NCBI RefSeq assembly: GCF_001552595.1
Contig: NZ_BCRM01000006.1
Location: 1 to 64,000 of the forward strand
Length of the DNA: 64,000 nt
Source: Rhodococcus erythropolis NBRC 15567
Lineage (GTDB): Bacteria > Actinomycetota > Actinomycetes > Mycobacteriales > Mycobacteriaceae
Direction of reading: 5' to 3'
Shown here: positions 16,095 through 26,240 of the stretch, piece after piece
Numbering within the stretch: position 1 is the stretch's first letter
Layout of the letters: the number at the start of each line of letters is the position of its first letter
Made by a program: the position numbers and the translations under genes
The notes under the pieces: model-generated
Seen by the model: the letters and a program-made list of their open reading frames with translations, nothing else
Databases searched by the model: none
Told to the model about the DNA's origin: nothing

Positions 16095-16519
16095 CAGTCG
16101 GAGTCCCGCTCGCGGCGACGCTTGGCTTTGCGTTCCCTGTCGGTACCGAACAGCAGTGCACCGGCGAGGGGAATCGCGAGGAACCACAACCAGGTACCGG
16201 TAACGAAGAACAGGATCACCGCGAGAATCGGGATGACGGCCATGACGCGACCGGACCAGTCGGGGTTGAATCGTCGCTCCGCCGGTGCGGCGGGAGGCGT
16301 CACCATCGACAGGGGAGCGGTGCCTGGAGCTTGATAGTTGCCCGGTAGATCGGCGAACACCGGAACGAGTTCACTGCGAGTTGTTGCGGCACTGACGATT
16401 CCGCTTCTCTCGTCGAACTCCGTGACGGTGAGGCGGCCTGCGGCGAAGTGCTCGCTCAGGAGATCGAGTGCCTGCTCGCGTTCTGCAGTGCCGATGCGAA
16501 TGTCGGGGACGTCAGCCAT
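16094..16519 (-). CDS. DUF1707 (SHOCT-like) membrane protein
   Basis: A 141-residue protein. Residues about 5-58 are a DUF1707 domain (RIGTAEREQALDLLSEHFAAGRLTVTEFDER), common in actinobacterial membrane and signalling proteins. A proline-rich linker, two hydrophobic segments (about 93-125) and a very basic tail (DRERKAKRRRERDSD) follow. Function unknown. It heads the three-gene unit with the GNAT-like and VanZ-like genes, and is separated from accA3 upstream by a strong hairpin terminator. Confidence 0.8.
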   Translation of the reverse strand: MADVPDIRIGTAEREQALDLLSEHFAAGRLTVTEFDERSGIVSAATTRSELVPVFADLPGNYQAPGTAPLSMVTPPAAPAERRFNPDWSGRVMAVIPILAVILFFVTGTWLWFLAIPLAGALLFGTDRERKAKRRRERDSD

Positions 16520-16525
16520 CGTTAC

Positions 16526-16531
16526 AGCCTA
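16526..16531 (-). promoter_or_regulatory. -10 element TAGGCT for the DUF1707 gene (leaderless)
   Basis: On the minus strand TAGGCT ends 6 bases before the ATG at 16519. The same hexamer at nearly the same spacing precedes birA, wbbL, fbiA and the DUF3499 gene. Confidence 0.5.
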
Positions 16532-16542
16532 CTCAAACGACT

Positions 16543-16582
16543 GTGCGCCTTTCCGGTAGTGGGGACTACCGGAAAGGCGCAC
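16543..16582 (-). terminator. strong 18-bp hairpin after accA3
   Basis: Two perfectly complementary 18-base arms (16543-16560 and 16565-16582) flank a GGGG loop. It begins 14 bases after the accA3 stop and ends 11 bases before the DUF1707 -10 element. There is no clear U-tract, as is common for actinobacterial terminators. It is the longest perfect hairpin noticed in the window. Confidence 0.8.
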
Positions 16583-16595
16583 GGGGCCGGAGGCC

Positions 16596-18392
<1,797 letters not shown>

Positions 18393-18530
18393 TGAGCCTC
18401 CTGTGGTTCGCATAGTCTGTCTCCGCGGTGTATTCCTCTGGGATTTCACCATCGGGGGATTGGCATCACTTCGGAGTGTATGCATCGCTTCGGCGCTGGC
18501 TGTAACCGGATCGCTAAAGCCCACTCCGGC

Positions 18531-19931
18531 TTAGGAAACGGTTTCGAAAACTACCGATGAGTAGCTGCCGGAGGTGCCGGTGTCCGGTTCGGCGACGATT
18601 TCTTCGACGGTCCGGCGCAGTGCGGCCACGTAGGCGTGAACCGCGGCGTTCGCCGTCTCGTTGCCTGGATACCTGACTGCGAGATTGAGGCCTTGGGGTG
18701 TGCGGTTGATCCAGATGTAGACGTCGTGCGTGTATGCCTTGCTTCGAAGTGCTCTGGCGTTCCATTCGGGCCACTGTGCGGCCTCGGGTACAAAGCGAAC
18801 GTCCATGTAGGACACCACGAATCGCGGTCGAATCGGGGTTTCGAGGTGCTCACCGATCCGATCGAACGGGACAGCGGCGGCAGGCTTGACCGAAGCGATC
18901 GATTCGGCGGCGCGTGTCGCGAGGTCGCCGAACGAACAGTCCGATCCAACGGCGAACTCGACCGGGCACAGTCCGACGAACCAGCCGAGCGCACCCGCCC
19001 ACTCCTGAGCGCTGCGGGTGTGAACCGGCGTCACGACCTCGAATTGATCGGATCCCGCGACTTCGCGACCCACGGCCGCAAGTCCGCCGAGTAGTCCGGC
19101 GAAATAACCCACGCCGGCGGCTGCACACGTCGAACTGAAGGCCTTGGACTGCTCGGCGTCGAGCAGCCAGGTCGACAGGCCGTTCTGAGAATCGGTTCCG
19201 CGTTCACCGATCGGTAGCGGGAACTGGGGTAACCCGTCCGTTCCGAGAGCCTTACGCCAGATCTCCACCGCAGCCTTCTCGGCTTCCATGTCGGCCATCT
19301 GCTCGCGTTCGACGGCACCGAAATCGACGTAGCTGCCGACCGGAAACAGATTTGCAGCGCTGCCGGTCGAGGCCTCGCGGTACAGCGCTGCGATCTCGTG
19401 AGCGACCAGCACGATCGAGAAACCGTCGATGATCGAGTGGTCCGCCGCGAAGAACACGGTGAACGGACCGTCGCCACCGCGGGGCGTCAACGTCGCGAAG
19501 ACGTACGACGGCCAACTGTGAGGGGACGCGTAATCGTCGAACAGGCGGTGAAGGTGGTCGAAGTTGTCCTGGCTGGACGCGTCGTAGCCGTGGCTGACGA
19601 CCCCGATGTCGATTCCGCCGATCGGGACGGTGTGCCGGGTGATCTCGCCACTCGAGGGCTCGAGGACGGTATGCGAGCGCAGAACTTCATGACGGTCGAT
19701 CCAGCGGCCGAGGGCGACTCGGAACGCATCGACGTCGAGCGGGCCGGAAATCTCGAAAGCTGTTCCCAGCCAAGACTTGTCGCCCGCGCCTGCAGCGGAA
19801 CGGTTGAGATGTGCCTCGTGAATGTAGGAGACGGGCCGCGGATCCGGAACCCAAGGCCCGGTTGCGCACGGCAACCATTCGACGAGTGCGCCGGCCGGAA
19901 TCGCATAGTCGGCCAGTTCGGTGAACTCCAT
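18531..19931 (-). CDS. condensation-domain/PapA-like acyltransferase (copy 1)
   Basis: A 466-residue stand-alone condensation-superfamily protein. The catalytic motif is AADHSIIDGFS (H165, D169, G170). The family motif RHEVLRSHT is at about 80-88, and PRFVVSYMDVRFVP lies in the C-terminal half. In mycobacteria such PapA proteins esterify trehalose or phthiocerol glycolipids with acyl groups taken from CoA or a polyketide synthase; other relatives are non-ribosomal peptide condensation domains. No carrier, adenylation or PKS domain is encoded here, so a lipid or sugar acyltransferase is more likely than peptide synthesis. It lies 4 bases after sufE. A weak hairpin overlaps its stop codon (18514-18534). 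Substrate unknown. Confidence 0.82.
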   Translation of the reverse strand: MEFTELADYAIPAGALVEWLPCATGPWVPDPRPVSYIHEAHLNRSAAGAGDKSWLGTAFEISGPLDVDAFRVALGRWIDRHEVLRSHTVLEPSSGEITRHTVPIGGIDIGVVSHGYDASSQDNFDHLHRLFDDYASPHSWPSYVFATLTPRGGDGPFTVFFAADHSIIDGFSIVLVAHEIAALYREASTGSAANLFPVGSYVDFGAVEREQMADMEAEKAAVEIWRKALGTDGLPQFPLPIGERGTDSQNGLSTWLLDAEQSKAFSSTCAAAGVGYFAGLLGGLAAVGREVAGSDQFEVVTPVHTRSAQEWAGALGWFVGLCPVEFAVGSDCSFGDLATRAAESIASVKPAAAVPFDRIGEHLETPIRPRFVVSYMDVRFVPEAAQWPEWNARALRSKAYTHDVYIWINRTPQGLNLAVRYPGNETANAAVHAYVAALRRTVEEIVAEPDTGTSGSYSSVVFETVS

Positions 19932-19935
19932 GTTT

Positions 19936-20352
19936 TCAGCCCCGCAAGTGCCGCTTGATGCGCGCGAGCATGGCCGACATTCCGCGCAGACGGAGCGGGC
20001 TCACAGCTTCTGCGAGACCGAGCGCCGAATAGAAGTCGTCGGGTACACCGAGGATCTCGTCCGCGCTGTGACCGTCGAGCCCCTGCGCGAGGATCGATGC
20101 GAAACCACGCGTCGTGGGAGCCTCGGGGGGCGCGCTGAAGTACAGACGGACGTTGTCGCGATCCGAATCGTCGACCGAGAGGAACAGCGGCGACTGACAC
20201 TCGGGGACCGGCTCCATCGCGCTCTGCTCGAGCTCCGCCGGCAACGGCGGTAGCTCTCGGCTGAACTCGAGAAGAAGGGTGAGCTTGTCCGAGGCGCCGA
20301 CGGCTGCGAAGTCGTCGACGATCTCGGCCAGAGCCGAAGGAAGAGCGCTCAT
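19936..20352 (-). CDS. SufE-like sulphur acceptor protein
   Basis: A 138-residue SufE family protein. The acceptor cysteine is C52 in PECQSPLFL, and the C-terminal helix is [16 protein letters not shown]. SufE proteins take persulphide sulphur from a donor and pass it on for Fe-S or cofactor assembly. Here the partner is the rhodanese SseA directly upstream (ATGA overlap), the same pairing as Rv3283-Rv3284 in M. tuberculosis. ATG at 20352 is taken as the start; an upstream in-frame opening lies within sseA. The stop is 4 bases from the first PapA-like gene. Confidence 0.88.
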   Translation of the reverse strand: MSALPSALAEIVDDFAAVGASDKLTLLLEFSRELPPLPAELEQSAMEPVPECQSPLFLSVDDSDRDNVRLYFSAPPEAPTTRGFASILAQGLDGHSADEILGVPDDFYSALGLAEAVSPLRLRGMSAMLARIKRHLRG

Positions 20353-21254
20353 GACGCCGATACGGAGGAAGGAACTGCGCCGGGCTCTTCGCCCTGGACG
20401 ATCGGGACGCGCACTGCATTGCCCCACTCGGTCCAGGAACCGTCGTAGTTACGAACGTTCGGGTAGCCGAGAAGATGGGTCAACACGAACCAGGTGTGGC
20501 TGGAACGCTCACCGATGCGGCAGTACGCGACGATGTTGTCGTCGGCCGACAGACCGCCGTAGATCTCGCCGAGTTCGGTGCGGGTGCGGAAGCGGCTGTC
20601 CGGTGCCGCCGCCTTCGCCCACGGGATGCTGAGAGCGCTGGGAATGTGTCCACCGCGCAACGCACCCTCTTCGGGGTAGTCGGGCATGTGGGTGCGCTCG
20701 CCGGTGTACTCCTGCGGAGATCGCACGTCGATGAGCGGCCCGTCGCCCAAGTGCGCAAGTACGTCGTCCTTGAATGCGCGGATGGGAGCGTCGTTGCGCT
20801 TGACGACCGGGTAATCCGTTGACGTGATGTCGGGAACGTCGAATGCGGTGTCACGGTTCTCGGCGATCCACGCATCGCGGCCACCGTCGAGAAGACGGAC
20901 GTCCTCGTGGCCGAACAGAGTGAAGACCCACAGTGCGTAGGCGGCCCACCAGTTGCTCTTGTCGCCGTAGATGACGACGGTGTCGTCGCGGCTGATGCCC
21001 TTGCGGTTCATCAACTCTGCGAACTTCGCACCGTCGATGTAATCGCGGGTGACCGGATCGTTGAGGTCGAGATGCCAGTCGATCTTCACTGCGCCGGGAA
21101 TGTGGCCGACGTCGTACAACAACACGTCTTCATCGGATTCGACGACCTTGAGGCCCGGCGTACCGAGATTCGCCGAGAGCCATTCCGTCGAGACCAACCG
21201 GTCGGGATGCGCGAACTCGGCAAACGCGGTTGAGGGATCGGGGGCAACGGGCAC
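20349..21254 (-). CDS. sseA: thiosulfate sulfurtransferase (two-domain rhodanese)
   Basis: A 301-residue tandem rhodanese. The N-terminal domain ([12 protein letters not shown] to about 135) is inactive and the C-terminal domain carries the catalytic C245 in [13 protein letters not shown]. It transfers sulphane sulphur from thiosulfate or a similar donor, probably to the coupled SufE protein. GTG at 21254 is supported by AGGAG 7 bases upstream; in-frame codons further up have no ribosome-binding site. It heads the operon sseA-sufE-PapA-like 1. Confidence 0.92.
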   Translation of the reverse strand: MPVAPDPSTAFAEFAHPDRLVSTEWLSANLGTPGLKVVESDEDVLLYDVGHIPGAVKIDWHLDLNDPVTRDYIDGAKFAELMNRKGISRDDTVVIYGDKSNWWAAYALWVFTLFGHEDVRLLDGGRDAWIAENRDTAFDVPDITSTDYPVVKRNDAPIRAFKDDVLAHLGDGPLIDVRSPQEYTGERTHMPDYPEEGALRGGHIPSALSIPWAKAAAPDSRFRTRTELGEIYGGLSADDNIVAYCRIGERSSHTWFVLTHLLGYPNVRNYDGSWTEWGNAVRVPIVQGEEPGAVPSSVSAS

Positions 21255-21303
21255 GGGCGTACTCCTGAAGACGAATCGTTCGGTTCGAACACGGACTTGA
21301 TCG

Positions 21304-21309
21304 ATTCTA
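21304..21309 (-). promoter_or_regulatory. possible -10 element TAGAAT for sseA
   Basis: TAGAAT on the minus strand lies about 50 bases before the sseA start, in the 118-base gap after the second PapA-like gene. No good -35 hexamer is seen, so this is tentative. Confidence 0.35.
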
Positions 21310-21338
21310 TGCGCTGCGCGCAAGGGGAGACGCCCGGA

Positions 21339-21355
21339 AGCAGGTTCTGCCTGCT
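21339..21355 (-). terminator. hairpin after PapA-like copy 2
   Basis: AGCAGG and CCTGCT pair perfectly across a 5-base loop, 18 bases after the stop at 21373. It would separate the PapA-like 2/3 transcript from the sseA promoter. A short stem and no U-run make it a modest terminator. Confidence 0.4.
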
Positions 21356-21372
21356 CGTACCCGTTGTCGACA

Positions 21373-22836
21373 CTAAATCCTCGGTGTTCCTGCCCCGACG
21401 CTCGAATCTCTCAATTGTTCGGTGACACTTCCGATCGGCGTCACGCCCCGGGCGCAGACTTCCCTCAGAATCCGGTCGAGATCGGTGAGGAAATTCACCA
21501 TGGTTTCGTTTGCCGTGTCGGTGTCCGGGAAGCGCGAACGCAGCGAGAGACCACGGTTCGTTCGCGAAATCCAGAACTGGGCATCGTCGGCGACAGTCAC
21601 ATTGCTGATGTGATGAGCGTTGAGGAGATCATGATCGTCGGTGCCGGGTAGTTTGCGGTAATCGATGTACGACACCATGAAGACGTCAGTGCGCGTGCGT
21701 CGAATCTTGTCGCCCAAAGCATCTCGAACCTGGGCCATGGTGACGCCCTCGAGCGTCAACGCAACTCGGAACGACGCGTGCGTATGTGCAAGGGATGCAC
21801 CGAAATCCGCATCGGGAGTGATCTGGACCGTGATCGGCGCGCTCGTGGTGAGCCAGCCGATGGCGTCGGCCCAGCGTGGATCTTTGCGGATGTGCAGCGG
21901 GAATTGCAGTGGAAGCGTCGCCTGTCCGGTGAACGAGTGGACGGAAAGTCCCATCGCAGTGAGGATTCCGGTGAACACGCTGCCGCCGGCGGATAGGCAG
22001 ATCTCGTCGAACGTCGCGGTCAGTTCCTCGTCGAGCAGCACGCGCACATCGGCGCCCTGAGGCGCGGGCTTTCCTGCCTCGACGCCGAGATCCAAGGGGA
22101 AACTCGGCGATGTGCCACCACAAATCTCGTAGAACCTTGCCCACTCTCGGATTCGAGGGTCGTTGTCGACGGGAAGCAGAGCGTCGGCCTCCAGTTCGCA
22201 GTACCGCACGAAACTTCCCGGGTCACCCAGTCGGCTCATCACTGCGTCGACGGCCTCGTGGTCGGTCAGTTCGGGTATTGCGATCAGTCCCTCGTAGATC
22301 TGTCGCAGTTCCCCGAGAGCGATGACCAACGAGTAGCCGTCGACGAGGGTGTGATCGAAGGCGCTCAGGACCGTGTAGTGCTCTTCGCGTTCGACCGTGG
22401 CAAACGTGTAGGCGGGGAAGGTCAGTGGATCGCATACCGTCGTGAATCGCTTCTTGAGGTGCGCTCGGAGGACTTCGGTCGAATCGAACTTCACAGGTTC
22501 CGAAGTCTCGATGTGTGTGCCGTCGGGATCGAGTCCCATTCGGGTGGTGGTGAACTCGCCCACCTCGAATCCTGTGTGCAGAGTGTCATGGCGACTGATG
22601 AACAGGCGCAGCGCGAGATCGAGTGCGGGCCGATTCAGTTCTCCGGGAAGGTCGAATGCGGCTGCCATCCACACACTCCGGCCCATGCCGTGTGTTCGCG
22701 CAGTCTCGAGATGGAAATGTTGGTTGTACGACGGTGGTACTTCCGACTCGGTGACGGCGCCGTCCGCGGGCTGGAGCGACCATTCGGTGACGATTCCGGG
22801 CTCGAGTCCGTATCGATCGATCGAGGTGACATGCAT
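21373..22836 (-). CDS. condensation-domain/PapA-like acyltransferase (copy 2)
   Basis: A 487-residue relative of the other two copies. The active-site motif is [11 protein letters not shown] (H162, D166, G167). RHDTLHTGF at about 83-90 and [13 protein letters not shown] in the C-terminal part match the shared architecture. It should transfer an acyl group to a hydroxyl or amine acceptor; substrate unknown. ATG overlaps the stop of copy 3 by one base (TGATG), so the two are translated together. Copies 2 and 3 are divergent from the DHA2 exporter gene, whose product could carry their lipid or sugar product. Confidence 0.82.
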   Translation of the reverse strand: MHVTSIDRYGLEPGIVTEWSLQPADGAVTESEVPPSYNQHFHLETARTHGMGRSVWMAAAFDLPGELNRPALDLALRLFISRHDTLHTGFEVGEFTTTRMGLDPDGTHIETSEPVKFDSTEVLRAHLKKRFTTVCDPLTFPAYTFATVEREEHYTVLSAFDHTLVDGYSLVIALGELRQIYEGLIAIPELTDHEAVDAVMSRLGDPGSFVRYCELEADALLPVDNDPRIREWARFYEICGGTSPSFPLDLGVEAGKPAPQGADVRVLLDEELTATFDEICLSAGGSVFTGILTAMGLSVHSFTGQATLPLQFPLHIRKDPRWADAIGWLTTSAPITVQITPDADFGASLAHTHASFRVALTLEGVTMAQVRDALGDKIRRTRTDVFMVSYIDYRKLPGTDDHDLLNAHHISNVTVADDAQFWISRTNRGLSLRSRFPDTDTANETMVNFLTDLDRILREVCARGVTPIGSVTEQLRDSSVGAGTPRI

Positions 22837-24329
22837 CAGGACGCTCCCTCTGGTGCCGAGAACGAGTAGTCGCCCTGAGCTGCAACAGTTTTGATGATCT
22901 TGGAGACGTGCTCGGCGAAGCGGGTGGCCGATTCGTGGGCAATAGGGGTGTCAGGGTGGGACACGGCGATCCAGGTGCCGGTGTGCATCCGGTTGATCCA
23001 CATCGACGCGATCTGCGTCTCTTTGCCGCCGACGATTCCCGTTGCCTTCGTCTCGGCGTAACTGTATGGATCCGGCATGCGGCGGCCGTCGATGTACGAG
23101 ACGATCGGCGGTGGGGTGAGCGTCTTCGACAATCCGCCGGGTGCGGAATCCGACTCGGCCAAGCTCGACAGAACCAGATCGATGACTTGCTGCACAGAGA
23201 CATCGAGGAGTGCCTTGCCGTCGTGGTACCCCTGCTGCCCGAGCTTTGCCAACTCGGTGAAGCGTCGCTTGTCGTCGACGTCGATGCCGACCGGGATCAG
23301 GTTGATGTACCAGCCCTGTGCAAACGAGTCGGCCTCGGTTCGTGTGCTGACCGGCGAGAGGGCGATGTACTTGTCGCGTCCGGCCAGTTCGAATTCCGCA
23401 ATCGCGAGGGCGGTGAATATTCCACCGATGAAGTTGGCGCCGTTGGCTTTACAGACCGCACCGAACCTTTCGCACTCATTGTCGTCGGCCAGGTCGAAGC
23501 GTGAACCGATAGCCGGTTTGGGCGCGTCTTCCGCCCCGAGCGGGAGCGGAAATCCGGGGAACGAGCCGCCGCTGCGCATGAGGTAACCGAGCCACTGGTG
23601 CACTTCGGGGGACTGCATAGTCAGTTCGGTTGTTCGCTCGCGTTCGACGCGACCGAACTGTGCGTAACTTCCCGCGGGGCCCAGTTCGGGATGTGACCCG
23701 GTCGTTTCCGCGGCGTAGAGCTGACGCAATTCCGCGTACATCAGCACCATCGAGTTCATGTCCGAATGGGCGTGGTCGACTGCATGGAACAGGGTGAAGC
23801 TCGGATCGGCTTCGAGGTCGGCATGGTGGTGCTCGACGGCGCCGAACACGAAGGCCGGCCACTGAAGGGCACTGGTTTCCGTTGCGAACTTGGTTGCGAC
23901 GAGTGCGCGGATCGCCTCGGATTCGGAGACGTCGTCGCCGACGCGGTACTCGAGTTCGATGCTCTCGACCGGCACCACGTGTCGACGGACCTCGAACGCG
24001 GTGTCCGCAGCGTCGGTGGTTGCTTCGTCGAAGGAGAACCAGCTGTGCAGCGTGTCGTGGCGACGGACGTAGCGCTGCAGGGCTCGCGTCATGGCGTCGC
24101 GGTCGAGTGTTCCTGCGAAATCGAAGGCGATACCGATCCACGGAGACTGCGGATCGCCCTTCTCTGCGGTGACGCGGGCGCGTCGCAGGTGGCGATCCTG
24201 CATCGTGGTCGGGGGTAGTTCTCGGTCGATCTCGGCTTCGGCGGCTCGTTGAGCGGAAGCATGCGTGACGCCCCATTCGATTACCCGTCCAGGAAGCGGG
24301 TGCCAATGGGTGATCAAGTTCAGATCCAT
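22836..24329 (-). CDS. condensation-domain/PapA-like acyltransferase (copy 3), variant active site
   Basis: A 497-residue condensation-superfamily protein similar in layout to copies 1 and 2 (RHDTLHSWF at about 91-98; PPIVSYIDGRRMP in the C-terminal half). The HxxxDG motif is altered: HAVDHAHSDMNS keeps H186 and D190, but the following glycine is methionine. The histidine needed for catalysis is present, so activity is possible, although the active-site channel may differ. It is the first gene of the copy 3-copy 2 operon, starting 150 bases from the divergent exporter gene. Confidence 0.8.
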   Translation of the reverse strand: MDLNLITHWHPLPGRVIEWGVTHASAQRAAEAEIDRELPPTTMQDRHLRRARVTAEKGDPQSPWIGIAFDFAGTLDRDAMTRALQRYVRRHDTLHSWFSFDEATTDAADTAFEVRRHVVPVESIELEYRVGDDVSESEAIRALVATKFATETSALQWPAFVFGAVEHHHADLEADPSFTLFHAVDHAHSDMNSMVLMYAELRQLYAAETTGSHPELGPAGSYAQFGRVERERTTELTMQSPEVHQWLGYLMRSGGSFPGFPLPLGAEDAPKPAIGSRFDLADDNECERFGAVCKANGANFIGGIFTALAIAEFELAGRDKYIALSPVSTRTEADSFAQGWYINLIPVGIDVDDKRRFTELAKLGQQGYHDGKALLDVSVQQVIDLVLSSLAESDSAPGGLSKTLTPPPIVSYIDGRRMPDPYSYAETKATGIVGGKETQIASMWINRMHTGTWIAVSHPDTPIAHESATRFAEHVSKIIKTVAAQGDYSFSAPEGAS

Positions 24330-24438
24330 CGAGTAGAACTCCTGCGTGTGTCGTCGAGAAGCCTGCTCTGAAAATGGGCAGACGACGAACTATCCCATCT
24401 GGGGGACTGAATTGTCCGAAATACTACAATCTAAACAA

Positions 24439-24464
24439 GAACAGGTTCTAGAAGCGTCCTGTTC
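24439..24464. promoter_or_regulatory. inverted repeat in the exporter promoter, candidate operator
   Basis: GAACAGG (24439-24445) and CCTGTTC (24458-24464) are perfect 7-base arms around a 12-base spacer. The second arm ends 3 bases before the exporter -10 element, so a bound protein would block RNA polymerase. It resembles a TetR/MarR-type operator, but no such regulator gene is adjacent. Confidence 0.5.
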
Positions 24465-24467
24465 GAT

Positions 24468-24473
24468 TAGGAT
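24468..24473 (+). promoter_or_regulatory. -10 element TAGGAT for the DHA2 exporter (leaderless)
   Basis: TAGGAT ends 6 bases before the GTG start at 24480. No ribosome-binding site is present. Confidence 0.5.
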
Positions 24474-24479
24474 CATTCG

Positions 24480-26177
24480 GTGCTTCCGGACCCTTTAGGT
24501 GACGCTGTCGGCGCCGACCACAAGGGCGGACGACGAGCTGGTTCTCTGACGCCCTGGCTCGGGTTGGCGACGAGTCTGGCGGCGGCGTTCATGCAGTTGC
24601 TCGACGCGACGATCGTCAACGTCGCGCTTCCGAGTATCGCCGTCGATCTTCAAGCAGGCGTATCGGCGCAGTTGCTCATGGTCAGCGTGTACATCCTGGC
24701 TTTTGCGTGTTCGTTGATCACCGCGGCCAGGTTGGGGGACCTGTTCGGTCGTAGGGTTGTTTTTCTGACCGCCCTGTCCGTATTCGTCGCGGCCTCGTTG
24801 CTGTGCGGGCTCGCTCAGAGCGCGACGATGTTGATCGTCTTCCGGGGTTTGCAAGGGTTGGCGGCCGGTTCGATGTCCGCTCAGACGTTTGCCATCATCT
24901 CGGGTCTGTTTCCGAAGGCCAGGCATCCGCGAGTGTTCGGGATCTACGGTGCGACCATCGGGCTCGCAACGGTCAGTGGGCCTCTGATCGGCGGGCTGCT
25001 GATCGAGTGGAATCTCTTCGACTGGGGCTGGCGCCTGATCTTCTTCGTCAACATTCCGATCGGCATCGCCGCCTTGATTCTCGGGTATTTCCATCTCGTC
25101 GATGCTCGCGCTGAGCATGTGCGCTCACTGGACCTCATCGGCGCCGCACTGTCATCGCTGGCGCTGTTCCTGCTGATCCTTCCCCTGGCCGAGGGAAGGG
25201 CGCGTGGATGGCCCACAGGTCTTGTTGTCATGCTCGCGATGTCGGTGCCGGTGGCATTGGCGTTTGTGCTCTACGAATCGCGTCTGGCGAAACGAGGCGG
25301 CGATCCGGTCCTTCGTCTGGAGCTTTTCCGCGACCGAGCCTTCGCGATCGGCGCGGTTCTTGCGTTCGTATTCTTCGGAACCCTGACTTCGTTGATCTTC
25401 ACCATCAGTCTCACGCTTCAGTTCGGGTTCGGGTTCTCCGCATTGCGAGCGGGCGTGATGACGCTCCCGTGGGCCGTCGGCATGGGCGTGGCTGCGGTTC
25501 TCTCATCCGCGGTGTACCGGATGCTTGGAAACCGCGTCCTGATCTTGGGGATGGTCGTCTTTGCCGGCTCGCTGATCGCGTTGTCGGTCATCCTCGAGCA
25601 CGAAGGAACTGATCCACGCTGGCTCGCGCTCGCCGGTCCTCTCCTCCTCGGGGGCGCAGGGCTCGGACTGTTCGTGGCGCCACTGCAAACCGCGATCCTC
25701 GCGACGGTCGAACCCGCGCACGCGGGTTCGGTGTCGGGACTGCTACCGACCGTTCAGCAGGTTGGCAGCTCGATCGGACTGGCCCTGATCGGAGTGGTGT
25801 TCTTCTCGCTCGTTGCGGGGCAAGCTCCGCAAGCAGTGCAGGGGGAGCGGCCCGAGTACGTTGCGAATCTTGAAGCTGCCGGCGTGAATCCCGGCCTGGT
25901 CGACATCGCCGAAAAGGCATTTGTCGATTGCGCGACAAGTCAATTGGCATCCGGAACACCGATGGAGGTGGCGCCGGAATGTCGCCGCGAAGGAACTGCC
26001 GGCGCCGGGGGCCAAGCCGTTCAAGTGGCAGTTGATGCCGCGTACGCATCTACTCGCGCGGCGGCCGGCGAAGCGTTTCTCGAAGCCCAACGCCGCGTGC
26101 TCGCGATCATCGCAGCAATTGCGCTCGGCATCGGATTGGCCTCGACCGCCCTGCCGCGGGTCAATTCCCCAGTCTGA
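24480..26177 (+). CDS. DHA2-family (14-TM, EmrB/QacA-like) MFS exporter
   Basis: A 565-residue major facilitator. Motif QLLDATIVNVALPSI in the first transmembrane segment and RLGDLFGRR between segments 2 and 3 are the drug:H+ antiporter-2 signatures. About 14 hydrophobic segments follow, with an extracytoplasmic loop before the last one holding two cysteines (DCATSQ and PECRRE). Such proteins expel drugs, lipids or siderophores with proton exchange. It is divergent from the PapA-like 3/2 pair, which suggests export of their acylated product, though a plain multidrug pump cannot be excluded. GTG start, leaderless promoter, and an operator-like palindrome over the promoter. Confidence 0.87.
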   Translation: MLPDPLGDAVGADHKGGRRAGSLTPWLGLATSLAAAFMQLLDATIVNVALPSIAVDLQAGVSAQLLMVSVYILAFACSLITAARLGDLFGRRVVFLTALSVFVAASLLCGLAQSATMLIVFRGLQGLAAGSMSAQTFAIISGLFPKARHPRVFGIYGATIGLATVSGPLIGGLLIEWNLFDWGWRLIFFVNIPIGIAALILGYFHLVDARAEHVRSLDLIGAALSSLALFLLILPLAEGRARGWPTGLVVMLAMSVPVALAFVLYESRLAKRGGDPVLRLELFRDRAFAIGAVLAFVFFGTLTSLIFTISLTLQFGFGFSALRAGVMTLPWAVGMGVAAVLSSAVYRMLGNRVLILGMVVFAGSLIALSVILEHEGTDPRWLALAGPLLLGGAGLGLFVAPLQTAILATVEPAHAGSVSGLLPTVQQVGSSIGLALIGVVFFSLVAGQAPQAVQGERPEYVANLEAAGVNPGLVDIAEKAFVDCATSQLASGTPMEVAPECRREGTAGAGGQAVQVAVDAAYASTRAAAGEAFLEAQRRVLAIIAAIALGIGLASTALPRVNSPV

Positions 26178-26188
26178 AAAAAATACCC

Positions 26189-26216
26189 TTGACTCGAACG
26201 GGTGTTCGAGTAGCCT
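26189..26216 (+). promoter_or_regulatory. promoter of the DUF222-HNH gene, TTGACT / TAGCCT
   Basis: TTGACT (26189-26194) and TAGCCT (26211-26216) are 16 bases apart. The spacer is almost entirely the SOS box, so LexA would cover the RNA polymerase site. Confidence 0.65.
26194..26209. promoter_or_regulatory. LexA (SOS) box
   Basis: TCGAAC-GGGT-GTTCGA is a perfect match to the actinobacterial SOS consensus TCGAAC(N4)GTTCGA, and the palindrome extends one more base on each side (CTCGAAC...GTTCGAG). M. tuberculosis LexA boxes are known upstream of several 13E12-repeat (DUF222-HNH) genes, the same family as the gene controlled here. Confidence 0.85.
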
Positions 26217-26240
26217 GTGTTCAGGGGATCGGGGGATTCA

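Noticed and set aside
24439-24448. SOS box at the exporter promoter (GAAC-AG-GTTC)
   Set aside because: The LexA consensus requires four bases between GAAC and GTTC; here there are two.
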